DNA of 34,092 nt from Bacteroides sp. (GCA_019414665.1 DXLO01000029.1:1-34092), one strand, 5' to 3'. Counted from the first letter of the stretch, positions 17,623 to 27,096 are shown. Made by a program: numbers and translations. The notes: generated by a model from the letters alone, not told the origin.

Positions 17623-20600
17623 TTAAAAGGTCACATTTAATCCAAAGACATAAGAACGTTGGCTTGGAAATGCATTCATATCAATGCCCGGGCGTAATCC
17701 ATCAAAAGCAAACGAATTGATTTCCGGATCGTATCCACTGTAATTAGTGATGACAAATGCATTTTTAACCGAAGCAAATACACCTATATTCTGAAAGCCG
17801 ATTTTCTTCATCCAAGATTTTGGCAATGTATAATTCAAAGTGATATCCGAACAACGCAAGTAACTTCCATCCTCAATATAACGGTCATAAACCACGTTCT
17901 TTACATTCGCCGTAGCCGACGGATAAAGATTTGAATGATTCTCTTCCGTCCAGATATTCCGGAATGCTTCTTGTGTCAAATTACCAGCTTGCCGAGAGGG
18001 CGTATAATAACGGATATTCGTATTCAATATCTGATTACCATGCACACCATTAAAAGAAGCCGAAACAGACAGGTCTTTCCAGGCAATACGAGTTTGGAAA
18101 CCATAAGTAAAGTCCGGATTCGGATTGCCTAAAATGGTTTTATCCTTTTCATCCACAACACCATCCTCATTCATATCCACCGCTTTTATATTACCGGCTC
18201 CCAAGTCATTGGCCACAGAACTGGAATAATATTTTGTTGATCCGTCAGCAGCCGTATAAGCAACTTTTCCATCTACAATATCTTCCGGCTGAATAATACC
18301 TTGAGTCTTATATCCGAAGAACAATCCCGGTGCCTCACCTGCAATGAAAAGATTAGCAATACCAAAATGATCTCCTATAGAAGTTCCCTGATATCCACGC
18401 ACATTCTTCAAGGTTCCAAAATCTGTCGGTGCAAAACCCAGGTCACCAATTTTTGATTTATTGAAACCAATGTTTCCGCCCAAACTCCAACTCCAACCGT
18501 TCAAGTTACGGAGAATATCTCCATTCAAACTAATTTCAACACCTTTGTTTTTCAACGAACCTTGATTCAACATCACACTTGCAAAACCACTGGAAGCAGG
18601 CAATGAACGCGAAATAAGCAAATCATTGGTTTTTTTCTGATATACATCTACTGATCCTGACAGACGGCTGTTGAAAAAAGCAAAATCAAAACCTACATTC
18701 CAAGAAGATGTACGTTCCCACTTCAATCCGTCATTCTGCAAATTGCTTACCGCCATTGCCAAAATCTGATCCCCTGTGGCTTTTGCATAATCTATTATTT
18801 GTGAATAATCAGAGAAAGTAGCATAAGGATTAATGCCCTGATTGCCTGTAACACCAAAACCTAAACGTATTTTCATTTGATTCAACCAGTTAATATTCTT
18901 CATAAACTCTTCCTGCTCCATACGCCAGGCCAAAGAGAAGGAAGGGAAGTAAGACCATCGGTTACCCTTTTTGAATTTACTTGATCCGTCCGCACGTACA
19001 GATGCAGTAAGCAAATATTTATCATAAGCAGAAAGATTGATACGACCTAGATAAGACAGTAACTGATAATCCTTTTGGGTAGGTTGTTCATGAGTCTTCA
19101 CAGAAGCAAGGTGTAACCCTTTTGTACGTAAGTCAAAATTAGAGAAACGAGTACCCTTCACATTCTTATTCAAGAATGTATGTCCGTCATAAGTTACACC
19201 AGCAGTCGCTCCCAGATGAATACCTTTCGCCAAGTCAATATTTAAATTCAATAAGTTCTCTATATTATAATTGGTCTTGTTCAAATTAGCCATGGCTAGC
19301 ACACCTTGATCATTAGCACCGATAGTGAGCTGCATGCCATACCAACGAGCACGTTCGTTTATATTCACATTTCCTCCGGCACGAAGATTATACGAAAGGT
19401 ATTTGCAAATATTCCATTTCAAATCCAGACTACCGCCAAAGCTTTTATCATCCGTTATATCATCATAGTCATCCCGCCAGCTATAAACAGTAGTTTTTGC
19501 GTCCATGTCCGTTTGTAATGTCGGGTCGTCTGCCGGAATTTCATAAGGAGCTGTATCCAATACTGTACGTGCCAATGAACCGGCAATACCACCTGTCGTA
19601 TTACCCCCGGTCATCATATCATTTTGTTTGATAGATCCATTCAAAGCAAGCGCCATAGTAACGGACTTTGAAAGGTTAGCCGTAAGGTTTGCACGCAAAT
19701 CACCTTGTTTAATACCTGTATTGCTCACAATACCTTTTATATCCTTAAAACCACCCGAAACATAATAAGTCATTGCATCCGATCCTCCGCTGACCGATGC
19801 AGAATAGACTTGAGAGAAAGCAGATGAATAGGCTTCTTTCTGCCAGTTCTTATAACTCAAGACACGATAGTATTCAGGGTTGGTAGGATCTTTTTTATAT
19901 TTATCCAAGTTTTCACCATACACATAATGCATCTCGCCATTTGCTTGCGGATAGTACTTTTCCTCGCCGGCATTAGCCTTCATATTGGCATAAGCAGCAT
20001 ACTGTTCCAGATTCAACATATTATGCAGGTTACGGGCATCCGCAATGGTAAAGTTTGCAGTCACGTTTACTTTAGCCTTACCTGCTTTCCCTTTTTTAGT
20101 CGTAATGATAATAACACCATTCGCACCGCGGGAACCATAAATTGCCGTAGCCGAGGCATCTTTTAATACAGTGATATCTTCAATATCCGCAGGATTCAAA
20201 GCACTTAAAGGATCCTGCGCAATCTGGAAATCACCGCCACCCATAGCCGACTCTGCAAATTCCCCGGTGGAAGATTGCGGGACATTATCAATAACATACA
20301 GAGGCTGGTTATCTCCACGCAATGAGTTAGCGCCACGAATTGTCACAGAACTGGCAGCTCCCGGAGCAGCCATAGATGAAGTTACATTCAGCCCCGCCAC
20401 CTTACCTTGCAACAGATTATTAAAAGAAGCTGTTTTAGAAGCATCGTTAGCATCCGGACGCAAGCTGGCGGTAGCACCGGTCAAATCACTCTTTCTTGCC
20501 GTACCATAAGCCACTACCACCACTTCATCCAATGTCTGGGTATCATCTTTCAACTGAACATTCAATACTTTTTTTCCACCGACCGGCACTTGCTGGGTCA

Positions 20601-20844
20601 CATAGCCAATAAAAGAAAACACTAATGTAGATTTGGAGTCAGGAACATCAATAGAATAATTGCCATCAAAATCTGTAATGGTTCCCGTGGCTGTACCTTT
20701 CACTTGTACATTCACACCGGGCATCCCCTCGTTCGTACTGTCAGTAACTTTACCTGTTACTTTTATCTGCTGGGCAAACATATCTGGAATTGCTGCCACA
20801 CAGAAGACACACACTAGAAAAACGTTAAAGAGGTTCTTCTTCAT
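17623..20844 (-). CDS. SusC-like TonB-dependent outer-membrane transporter
   Basis: This 1073-residue TonB-dependent barrel imports oligosaccharides together with the SusD-like protein. Order of parts: signal peptide ending near MFAQ (residue 25); a carboxypeptidase-regulatory-like beta-sandwich (about 27-100, GKVTDSTNEGMPGVNVQVKG); a TonB box region LDEVVVVAYG (about 105-114); a plug (about 120-235) with PLYVIDNVP and VLKDASATAIYGSRGANGVI; then the barrel ending in a phenylalanine (VFGLNVTF). There is no N-terminal STN (secretin/TonB short) domain, so no anti-sigma signalling role is suggested; control probably comes from the HTCS. It is first in the susCD transcript, with a -7 box about 55 bases upstream. 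Confidence 0.96.
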   Translation of the reverse strand: MKKNLFNVFLVCVFCVAAIPDMFAQQIKVTGKVTDSTNEGMPGVNVQVKGTATGTITDFDGNYSIDVPDSKSTLVFSFIGYVTQQVPVGGKKVLNVQLKDDTQTLDEVVVVAYGTARKSDLTGATASLRPDANDASKTASFNNLLQGKVAGLNVTSSMAAPGAASSVTIRGANSLRGDNQPLYVIDNVPQSSTGEFAESAMGGGDFQIAQDPLSALNPADIEDITVLKDASATAIYGSRGANGVIIITTKKGKAGKAKVNVTANFTIADARNLHNMLNLEQYAAYANMKANAGEEKYYPQANGEMHYVYGENLDKYKKDPTNPEYYRVLSYKNWQKEAYSSAFSQVYSASVSGGSDAMTYYVSGGFKDIKGIVSNTGIKQGDLRANLTANLSKSVTMALALNGSIKQNDMMTGGNTTGGIAGSLARTVLDTAPYEIPADDPTLQTDMDAKTTVYSWRDDYDDITDDKSFGGSLDLKWNICKYLSYNLRAGGNVNINERARWYGMQLTIGANDQGVLAMANLNKTNYNIENLLNLNIDLAKGIHLGATAGVTYDGHTFLNKNVKGTRFSNFDLRTKGLHLASVKTHEQPTQKDYQLLSYLGRINLSAYDKYLLTASVRADGSSKFKKGNRWSYFPSFSLAWRMEQEEFMKNINWLNQMKIRLGFGVTGNQGINPYATFSDYSQIIDYAKATGDQILAMAVSNLQNDGLKWERTSSWNVGFDFAFFNSRLSGSVDVYQKKTNDLLISRSLPASSGFASVMLNQGSLKNKGVEISLNGDILRNLNGWSWSLGGNIGFNKSKIGDLGFAPTDFGTLKNVRGYQGTSIGDHFGIANLFIAGEAPGLFFGYKTQGIIQPEDIVDGKVAYTAADGSTKYYSSSVANDLGAGNIKAVDMNEDGVVDEKDKTILGNPNPDFTYGFQTRIAWKDLSVSASFNGVHGNQILNTNIRYYTPSRQAGNLTQEAFRNIWTEENHSNLYPSATANVKNVVYDRYIEDGSYLRCSDITLNYTLPKSWMKKIGFQNIGVFASVKNAFVITNYSGYDPEINSFAFDGLRPGIDMNAFPSQRSYVFGLNVTF

Positions 20845-20898
20845 AGAATTAAATTTAAATTAGTAATTTATGATAGTTAACATTATTTTAATCTGTGG

Positions 20899-20906
20899 CA
20901 AATGTA
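20899..20906 (-). promoter_or_regulatory. -7 box of the susC-like gene
   Basis: TACATTTG on the minus strand matches TAnnTTTG, giving a leader of about 48 bases before the SusC ATG. No consensus -33 element is visible, consistent with activator dependence. Confidence 0.55.
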
Positions 20907-20950
20907 GAGGAAAACAGAAGTATAAGGGGTACAATAATCACTATTTTTAA

Positions 20951-21010
20951 GTCCAAAATTAGCTAAAAAGGTCCATTTCACCGAGAAATAGTCAATTTTA
21001 GAGGAGTAAT
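20951..21010. promoter_or_regulatory. three 20-bp-phased GTC(C/A)A repeats, candidate HTCS operator
   Basis: GTCCA begins at 20951, GTCCA at 20971 and GTCAA at 20991, exactly 20 bases apart (about two helical turns), in the divergent region between the susC-like and esterase genes. AraC-family DNA-binding domains often use direct repeats at such spacing. The 20971-20995 part also resembles the sulfatase upstream sequence. Binding by the HTCS is inference. Confidence 0.35.
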
Positions 21011-21079
21011 AAACAAAGTCGGAAACCCGGCCATTGTTTTTTTAAGGACAATGACAACCAACCCAAATATAAAAACAAG

Positions 21080-21087
21080 TATCTTTG
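21080..21087 (+). promoter_or_regulatory. -7 box of the esterase gene
   Basis: TATCTTTG is a full match to TAnnTTTG. Transcription would start near 21094, upstream of the ATG at 21126 and downstream of the longer open frame's first ATG at 21051, which decides the start codon. Confidence 0.55.
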
Positions 21088-21125
21088 TATCTCCAAATAT
21101 GTTTTTATCCATTAATCAATATATT

Positions 21126-22511
21126 ATGAAACTAAAACTTTCTATTTTAACGATCCTGCTGTTCTTCTTATCAGCATCTTTTCCCTTGGCCGCCCAAAAG
21201 GCTCCCCAACCGTTTGATATTGACACCCCTTCGCTCCGCGTCTTCCTTCCGGCTCCCGAACTGGCGACAGGCCGTGCCATAGTAGCCTGTCCGGGTGGCG
21301 GATATGGCGGACTGGCTGTCAACCACGAAGGCTATGACTGGGCACCTTACTTCAACAAACAAGGCATCGCACTGATTGTACTGAAATATCGGATGCCTCA
21401 TGGTGACCGCACTCTCCCCATCTCGGACGCCGAAGCTGCCATGAAAATGGCGCGCGACAGTGCCGATGTATGGAATCTGAATCCATATGATATAGGTATA
21501 ATGGGCTCCTCTGCCGGAGGGCATCTAGCTTCAACCATCGCCACACATGCCCGCCCCGAACTCCGCCCTAACTTTCAAATCCTGTTCTATCCTGTCATCA
21601 CCATGGATAAATCCTATACTCACATAGGATCTCACGATAATCTTTTAGGTAAGGACGCTTCCGCCGAACTGGAAACCGAATTTTCCAATGAGAAACAAGT
21701 AACCAAAGAAACTCCCTGCGCCTTTATCGCCTACAGTGACGATGACAAGACAGTTCCTCCTGCCAATGGGGTAAATTATTACCTGGGGCTGCACAAGAAT
21801 CATGTACCAGCCGTACTCCATATTTATGCCAGTGGCGGACATGGCTGGGGTATCCGCGAAAACTTCATTTACAAGAATGAGATGTTAAACGATTTATCCG
21901 CCTGGTTGCGCAGTTTCAAAGCTCCCCGTAAAGATGCTGTCCGGGTAGCCTGTGTAGGCAACAGCATTACTTACGGAGCAGGAATCAAAAACCGGAGCCA
22001 CGACAGCTATCCCTCCGTTCTAGGCCGTTTGCTAGGAGATAAATACTGGGTGAAAAACTTTGGAGTCAGCGCACGTACCATGCTGAATAAAGGTGATCGC
22101 CCTTATATGAAAGAACAAGCTTACCAACAAGCATTGGCGTTCAACCCCAATATCGTTGTTATCAAACTGGGAACCAATGACAGCAAGTCATTCAACTGGG
22201 TACATAAAGCAGATTTCATAAAAGATACACAAACCATGATTGACGCCTTTAAAGCCCTTCCCTCACAACCTGAAATCTATCTATGCTATCCTTCAAAGGC
22301 ATATCTTACCGGAGAAAGCATTAATGATGATATCATCTCAAAAGAGATTATACCTATGATTAAGAAGGTTGCCAAGAAAAACAAGCTGCCTGTCATTGAC
22401 CTTCACAGCGCAATGGATGGAATGCCGGAATTATTCCCCGACCATATCCATCCCAATGAAGAAGGAGCGAAAGTGATGGCAAAAGCTGTTTACGATGCTA
22501 TAGCAAAATAA
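21126..22511 (+). CDS. secreted two-domain esterase: alpha/beta hydrolase plus SGNH hydrolase
   Basis: This is a 461-residue protein from the ATG at 21126, which gives a clean signal peptide (MKLKLSILTILLFFLSASF, then PLAAQ). The open frame runs back to 21051, but a -7 box lies between. The first domain (about 30-260) is an alpha/beta hydrolase: ACPGGGYGGL oxyanion-type loop, nucleophile S129 in GSSAGGH, YSDDDKTVP with the acid, and GGHGWG with the histidine. The second (about 270-461) is an SGNH esterase: S280 in VGNSITYG, LGTNDS block III, D439 and H442 in DHIHPN. Both sites look intact. Such enzymes commonly deacetylate carbohydrates. In this PUL, O-acetyl groups on sialic acid, galactose or GlcNAc of host glycans are plausible substrates; xylan is less likely given the neighbours. 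It is divergent from the susC-like gene. Confidence 0.88.
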   Translation: MKLKLSILTILLFFLSASFPLAAQKAPQPFDIDTPSLRVFLPAPELATGRAIVACPGGGYGGLAVNHEGYDWAPYFNKQGIALIVLKYRMPHGDRTLPISDAEAAMKMARDSADVWNLNPYDIGIMGSSAGGHLASTIATHARPELRPNFQILFYPVITMDKSYTHIGSHDNLLGKDASAELETEFSNEKQVTKETPCAFIAYSDDDKTVPPANGVNYYLGLHKNHVPAVLHIYASGGHGWGIRENFIYKNEMLNDLSAWLRSFKAPRKDAVRVACVGNSITYGAGIKNRSHDSYPSVLGRLLGDKYWVKNFGVSARTMLNKGDRPYMKEQAYQQALAFNPNIVVIKLGTNDSKSFNWVHKADFIKDTQTMIDAFKALPSQPEIYLCYPSKAYLTGESINDDIISKEIIPMIKKVAKKNKLPVIDLHSAMDGMPELFPDHIHPNEEGAKVMAKAVYDAIAK

Positions 22512-22590
22512 AAGGAAACGAAGGAGCAGACAGGAATTAATCAGCCAAAAAGAGACTTTTTATCGGTTGTCCGCATTATTCATACGTCAT

Positions 22591-22625
22591 TTTGTTGTGT
22601 TATTCAAGACAATCAACTATTTTTG
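22591..22625 (+). promoter_or_regulatory. promoter of the HTCS gene
   Basis: TATTTTTG at 22618-22625 fits the -7 consensus. TTTGTTG at 22591-22597 supplies a -33-like element 20-23 bases upstream. The leader would be about 15 bases. This is the most complete Bacteroidetes-type promoter in the window, fitting constitutive expression of a sensor. Confidence 0.65.
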
Positions 22626-22646
22626 TTCCCAAACCTTGAGTAAGCA

Positions 22647-25600
22647 ATGAAAACATCTGCCCACAACATACGAATCCTGTCCTTGCTCCTTCTATTCACT
22701 CTACTGCATTCTATATCAGAAGCCAAACAGTACTTTTTCCAACAAATCCCCTCTCAAAACGGACTTTCCTCCATGGTACGCTGTATGGAAGTCAGTCAGG
22801 AAAAAGGATATGTCTGGATAGGGACACGCTCAGGAATCGGACGATTCGACGGTTACGAACAGCGAAGATATCTGCGCGGTAATGTCACACATATTTTGGA
22901 AGATGAAGAACATACCATTTGGGCCATCACAGAAAAGGGAGTATTCCGCTACAATGAAAAAGAAGACAAGTTTACCCTTGTGCGGGATAAAGACAACAAT
23001 CCGGTAATAGCCAGTTCTCTTTGCCTATGGGAGGACGGAGTAATCTTCGGGGGAAGAGGCAGTCTATACAAATACAACTATGAAGACCATATTATCAACC
23101 TGTTCCATACGTTGAAGCCGAACGGCAAGTATCATATTTCCAATCTTTACCAATGGGATTCCCGCACTCTCCTGGCCACCAACCGATGGGCAAAAGCTCT
23201 GTTTATTGATATCGCTACGGGCAACACCCGTCCTGTTCCCTTCAACAGTGAACAGATTATCTCACTGTTGATTGATAAAAAAGGGAATGTATGGGTAGCT
23301 CATTACAATCAGGGAGTAAGCTGTTATGACCGCAATGGAAAACAATTACAGACCTATCATACACAAAACTCTCCCCTCAAAACCAATGTAGTGCTATCAT
23401 TAGAAGAGCATAACGGACAAATATGGATGGGTACAGACGGAGGAGGAATCCATATTCTCAATCCGCAGACCGGCAAGATATCGACATTGAGGTACATTCC
23501 GGGAGATCGTTACTCCTTGCCTGCCAACTCTATTCTTTGTCTATATAACGACAAAAGCGACAATATGTGGGCAGGAAGTGTACGTAACGGATTAATCAAT
23601 ATTAAAGAGGTAGGAATGAAAACCTATCAAGACGTACTGCCGGGACAGAATTACGGACTGAGTGAGAAAACAATCCTATCCATTTATCAGGACCATGACA
23701 ATCAAATATGGATCGGAACAGACGGAGGGGGCATCAACCTCTTCGACCCGGCCACCGGAAAGTTTCATCACATACTTTCTACCTGGGAAGAAAAGGTGGC
23801 TTCCATCACCGGCATGGACAAAGACCATCTGCTGGTTTCGCTATTCAGCCAAGGCCTGTTTATCTTTCATAAAGAAACCCACCGATATCAGCCGCTTGTC
23901 ATTATCAACGACAGCATTAATGATATTTTATGCCATCGGGGAAAAACAGTCAATGTATATCAAAATACTCCTGAAACCATTTTGATGTTATCCGAAATAC
24001 CTTATAAATACCATATTGGTAAAAAGCAATTCATTCCCATCACCAAGGGAAAAGGCATCACTGATATTGTCGGTACATTGTTACCCATAAACAGCACAGG
24101 AGAGGATTGCTATCTGCACGATTTGGAACATATCTATCATATCAACTCCAGCCTCAACGAACTGGAACTTATATTTACCTGTCAAACAGACACCGTGTTC
24201 AATTCTGTTTCACAAGACGAGAACGGATTGCTATGGATAGGCAGTAACCATGGTTTAAGTTATTATAATCCGGGTACAAAGCAATATACCCTTGTCCCCA
24301 ATACCCTGATTAATGAAATAAGCTCGCTCATTTGTGACCGGCAAGGACGTGTATGGATAGGAACGGAAGAAAAATTATTCGCATATCTGATTAAAGAAAA
24401 GAAGTTCATCTTATTCGGTGAACCGGACGGAGTGGTACAAAACGAATATCTGGAGAAACCCCGGTTGCTCTCTTCATCCGGAGATGTCTATATGGGAGGT
24501 GTAAACGGCTTGCTACATATCAACCGGCACTTACCTGACGAACCCGCACTTCTCCCCACTCTTCAACTGGCCGACATCCTAGTGGGCGGAGAACGTGTCT
24601 ACGACCGGATATCAAACGACCACCAACTTAGTGTCAATGAAAAAAGCAAACCGATCATCATCAAAATCATCACCCGTGATAAGGATATTTTCCGCAAACC
24701 CATGTATAGATACACCATTACAGGACTGAACGGACAAAACATCTATTCTTATTTACCGGAAATAAACTTAAGCAGTCTGCCTACAGGCAGTTATCACATA
24801 AAAGCCGCCTGTAGTACCCGCAACGGTGACTGGACAGCAGACTATGATATTCTTACCCTGACAGTACTGCCTCCCTGGTATAAATCCGGCTGGTTCATCC
24901 TAAGTTGCACCCTTTTTATCTTCATCAGTGTCATCCTCACTTTCATCCTGATATTGCGCAACAAAGAAACCAAGCTAAAGTGGGCAATGAAAGAACATGA
25001 ACAGCAGGTATACGAAGAAAAAGTGCGCTTTCTCATCAACATCAGCCATGAGCTCCGGACTCCACTGACCTTGATACATGCACCCTTGAAACAACTAATG
25101 GACAAACTTACCGCCGACAACGAAAATTATCCGTTGATCCAAAGCATCTGTAAACAATCTGAACGGATGAAGAACATTCTGAATACTGTTCTGAATGTTC
25201 GCAAAATGGAAGTAGGACAAAGCACACTCCATATCCAGAGCATACAATTGGATGAATGGGCGGAGCAACTGATTTCCGATTTTAAACCGGAAGCCTCCGT
25301 CAGAGGCATCACGCTCGTCTATCAACCTGAGCCGGAGATTCAAACCTTGTGCTTCGACAAAGAAAAATGTACCACTATCCTGACCAACCTATTAATTAAC
25401 GCATTGAAATATACTCCCGATGAGAGTACAATCAGCATTTCAACCCGTTTGTCGGAAGACAGGACAAGAGTACGCATATCCATTTCCGACCAAGGTCCGG
25501 GACTGAAAGATGTGGATACCAACAATCTCTTTGTCCGCTTTTACCAAGGCAACAACAGTCGTCCCGGCACAGGAATCGGATTGTCCTATTCTAAAATACT

Positions 25601-26579
25601 GGTCGAACAACACGGAGGCAACATTGGAGCCTACGACAACAAGAATTTCGGAAGTCCGGGAGCTACTTTCTGGTTCGAACTTCCATTAAATACCGAACCG
25701 GGAAATATCACGCTGCACCCACAAGAATATCTGAATACACTTTTGGCACCCACGCAAGAAACAGAAAGCATTCCCGAACAACAGGAAGAAAATAAAACAG
25801 CCCAAAGCCATACCTTATTAATAGTAGATGACAACAAAGACCTGACCGATTATCTGGCAACAGCCCTGAAAGACCGGTTTAAGACAATATGGGTAGCCGC
25901 CGATGGAGAGGAAGCATTGCGTCTTTGCCGGGAAAAACGTCCTCATATAGTTGTAAGCGATATCCAAATGCCCCATATGAACGGCTATGAGCTATGTAAA
26001 CAAATAAAAGAAGATTTGGAAATAAGCCATATCCCGGTTATCCTGCTCACTGCACGTAATGACGAAGAAAGCCAACTATATGGTTATAAAAACGGAGCAG
26101 ACGCCTACATCACAAAACCTTTTGAAGTAAGTATGCTGTATGCAATTGTCTGTAGCCAACTGCATAACCGGGAACTGATGCGTACCCGCTATACAGACAT
26201 CGGTCCTCTGCCGCCACCCGAAGAAGGAACCTTCAGTTCGGCCGATGAAGAATTTTTAAATCGCCTGAATCAGATAATCACAGAACATCTGGATAACGAA
26301 CAGTTGGGTATTCCATTCATTTGCAACAAAATAGGAATCAGCAGAGCTTCTTTATACAATAAGCTGAAAGCATTGACAGATATGGGAGCCAACGACTATA
26401 TAACCAAAATACGTATGGAGAGAGCTATCTGGCTTATTCTCCATACAGAACTCAGTGTCAATGACATAGCAGATAAGACAGGATTCTCGACCGCCAGATA
26501 TTTCAGCACTGTATTCAAACAGCATACAGGTTGTTCCCCTACCCAATACAGAGAGAAACCGCCTGTCAACACTCAATAA
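22647..26579 (+). CDS. hybrid two-component system sensor-regulator (HTCS) of the PUL
   Basis: This 1310-residue inner-membrane protein combines sensor and transcription factor. Order: signal peptide (about 1-26); two propellers of Reg_prop-type blades (about 30-650; WIGTRSGIGRFDG, IWMGTDGGGIHI and IWIGTDGGGINLFD are typical); Y_Y_Y domain (about 660-745); membrane helix (about 749-770); HisKA with phospho-acceptor H801 (NISHELRTPLTL); HATPase (LLINALKYTP, SDQGPGL, GTGIGLSYSK); receiver domain with phospho-Asp D1105 (VVSDIQMPHMNGYE) and K in YITKPF; and a C-terminal AraC-type DNA-binding domain (about 1200-1300). All catalytic residues look intact. It should sense an oligosaccharide in the periplasm and activate the susC and enzyme transcripts. 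It follows the esterase by 135 bases with its own promoter. Confidence 0.97.
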   Translation: MKTSAHNIRILSLLLLFTLLHSISEAKQYFFQQIPSQNGLSSMVRCMEVSQEKGYVWIGTRSGIGRFDGYEQRRYLRGNVTHILEDEEHTIWAITEKGVFRYNEKEDKFTLVRDKDNNPVIASSLCLWEDGVIFGGRGSLYKYNYEDHIINLFHTLKPNGKYHISNLYQWDSRTLLATNRWAKALFIDIATGNTRPVPFNSEQIISLLIDKKGNVWVAHYNQGVSCYDRNGKQLQTYHTQNSPLKTNVVLSLEEHNGQIWMGTDGGGIHILNPQTGKISTLRYIPGDRYSLPANSILCLYNDKSDNMWAGSVRNGLINIKEVGMKTYQDVLPGQNYGLSEKTILSIYQDHDNQIWIGTDGGGINLFDPATGKFHHILSTWEEKVASITGMDKDHLLVSLFSQGLFIFHKETHRYQPLVIINDSINDILCHRGKTVNVYQNTPETILMLSEIPYKYHIGKKQFIPITKGKGITDIVGTLLPINSTGEDCYLHDLEHIYHINSSLNELELIFTCQTDTVFNSVSQDENGLLWIGSNHGLSYYNPGTKQYTLVPNTLINEISSLICDRQGRVWIGTEEKLFAYLIKEKKFILFGEPDGVVQNEYLEKPRLLSSSGDVYMGGVNGLLHINRHLPDEPALLPTLQLADILVGGERVYDRISNDHQLSVNEKSKPIIIKIITRDKDIFRKPMYRYTITGLNGQNIYSYLPEINLSSLPTGSYHIKAACSTRNGDWTADYDILTLTVLPPWYKSGWFILSCTLFIFISVILTFILILRNKETKLKWAMKEHEQQVYEEKVRFLINISHELRTPLTLIHAPLKQLMDKLTADNENYPLIQSICKQSERMKNILNTVLNVRKMEVGQSTLHIQSIQLDEWAEQLISDFKPEASVRGITLVYQPEPEIQTLCFDKEKCTTILTNLLINALKYTPDESTISISTRLSEDRTRVRISISDQGPGLKDVDTNNLFVRFYQGNNSRPGTGIGLSYSKILVEQHGGNIGAYDNKNFGSPGATFWFELPLNTEPGNITLHPQEYLNTLLAPTQETESIPEQQEENKTAQSHTLLIVDDNKDLTDYLATALKDRFKTIWVAADGEEALRLCREKRPHIVVSDIQMPHMNGYELCKQIKEDLEISHIPVILLTARNDEESQLYGYKNGADAYITKPFEVSMLYAIVCSQLHNRELMRTRYTDIGPLPPPEEGTFSSADEEFLNRLNQIITEHLDNEQLGIPFICNKIGISRASLYNKLKALTDMGANDYITKIRMERAIWLILHTELSVNDIADKTGFSTARYFSTVFKQHTGCSPTQYREKPPVNTQ

Positions 26580-26844
26580 CCCTATAAAACCCTGTTTTCA
26601 TTCCATATTGTGTTAATTTCCGACCATTTATAATAATAAATGATATATAATATGGAATAAAAGCAGAAATATAGTGCATAATCCAAATGAAAGAGTTTAC
26701 TTTGTCCAACAAACAATTAGAGATTTATTCTAGTTTTATTCTCATCATGTATCTTCTCAGTTATCCACATTGAGTATATTCATTCCTGATTTAGAGCTTC
26801 TTGAAATTTCGTTGTTAGATTATTAATTTTTTATATTGACAGTT
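26580..26844 (+). other. intergenic region with nested hairpin and long leader of the RRM gene
   Basis: Just after the HTCS stop, 10-bp arms ATTCCATATT (26600-26609) and AATATGGAAT (26649-26658) enclose a second stem, CATTTAT/ATAAATG (26625-26642). No U-run follows, so termination is uncertain. TACTTTG at 26698-26704 is a near-match to the -7 box and would give the RRM gene a leader of about 135 bases. No convincing small ORF was seen. Confidence 0.4.
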
Positions 26845-27090
26845 ATGAATATGTATGTTGGAAACCTTAGCTACAACGTTAAGGAAGTAGATTTGAGAGA
26901 AGTTATGGAAGAGTATGGAACAGTAGGCTCAGTCAAGTTAATCATTGACCGTGATACAAGAAGATCAAAAGGTTTCGCCTTTGTCGAAATGCCGGAAACT
27001 TCAGAAGCTTCAAACGCTATCAAACAGTTGAACGGCGCAGAATATGCCGGGCGTCCAATGGTAGTAAAAGAAGCCTTACCCAGAAATTAA
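26845..27090 (+). CDS. small RNA-binding protein with a single RRM domain
   Basis: This 81-residue protein is almost entirely one RNA-recognition motif. RNP2 is MYVGNL (3-8) and RNP1 is KGFAFVEM (42-49), with the aromatic residues Y4, F44 and F46 needed for RNA stacking. The beta-alpha-beta-beta-alpha-beta order is complete, and only a few residues follow. I prefer the ATG at 26845; a TTG three codons upstream also lies in frame but has no advantage. Small RRM proteins of this kind are abundant in Bacteroides, and one (RbpB of B. thetaiotaomicron) is reported to influence PUL expression through small RNAs. Whether this one does is unknown, though it lies directly downstream of the PUL's HTCS. 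A 31-bp hairpin follows the stop. Confidence 0.93.
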   Translation: MNMYVGNLSYNVKEVDLREVMEEYGTVGSVKLIIDRDTRRSKGFAFVEMPETSEASNAIKQLNGAEYAGRPMVVKEALPRN

Positions 27091-27096
27091 CAGAGT

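Noticed and set aside
21051..21125. Longer start for the esterase (ATG at 21051)
   Set aside because: A -7 box at 21080-21087 lies inside the extension, and the ATG at 21126 starts a clean signal peptide.
22547..22561. AAAAAG-AGA-CTTTTT mini-hairpin after the esterase as a terminator
   Set aside because: The stem is 6 bp, nearly all A-T, with a 3-base loop, too weak to call.
22554..22572. GACT...GTCC upstream of the HTCS as a third copy of the PUL operator
   Set aside because: Spacing is about 15 bases instead of 20-21 and the CCGAGAA core is absent.
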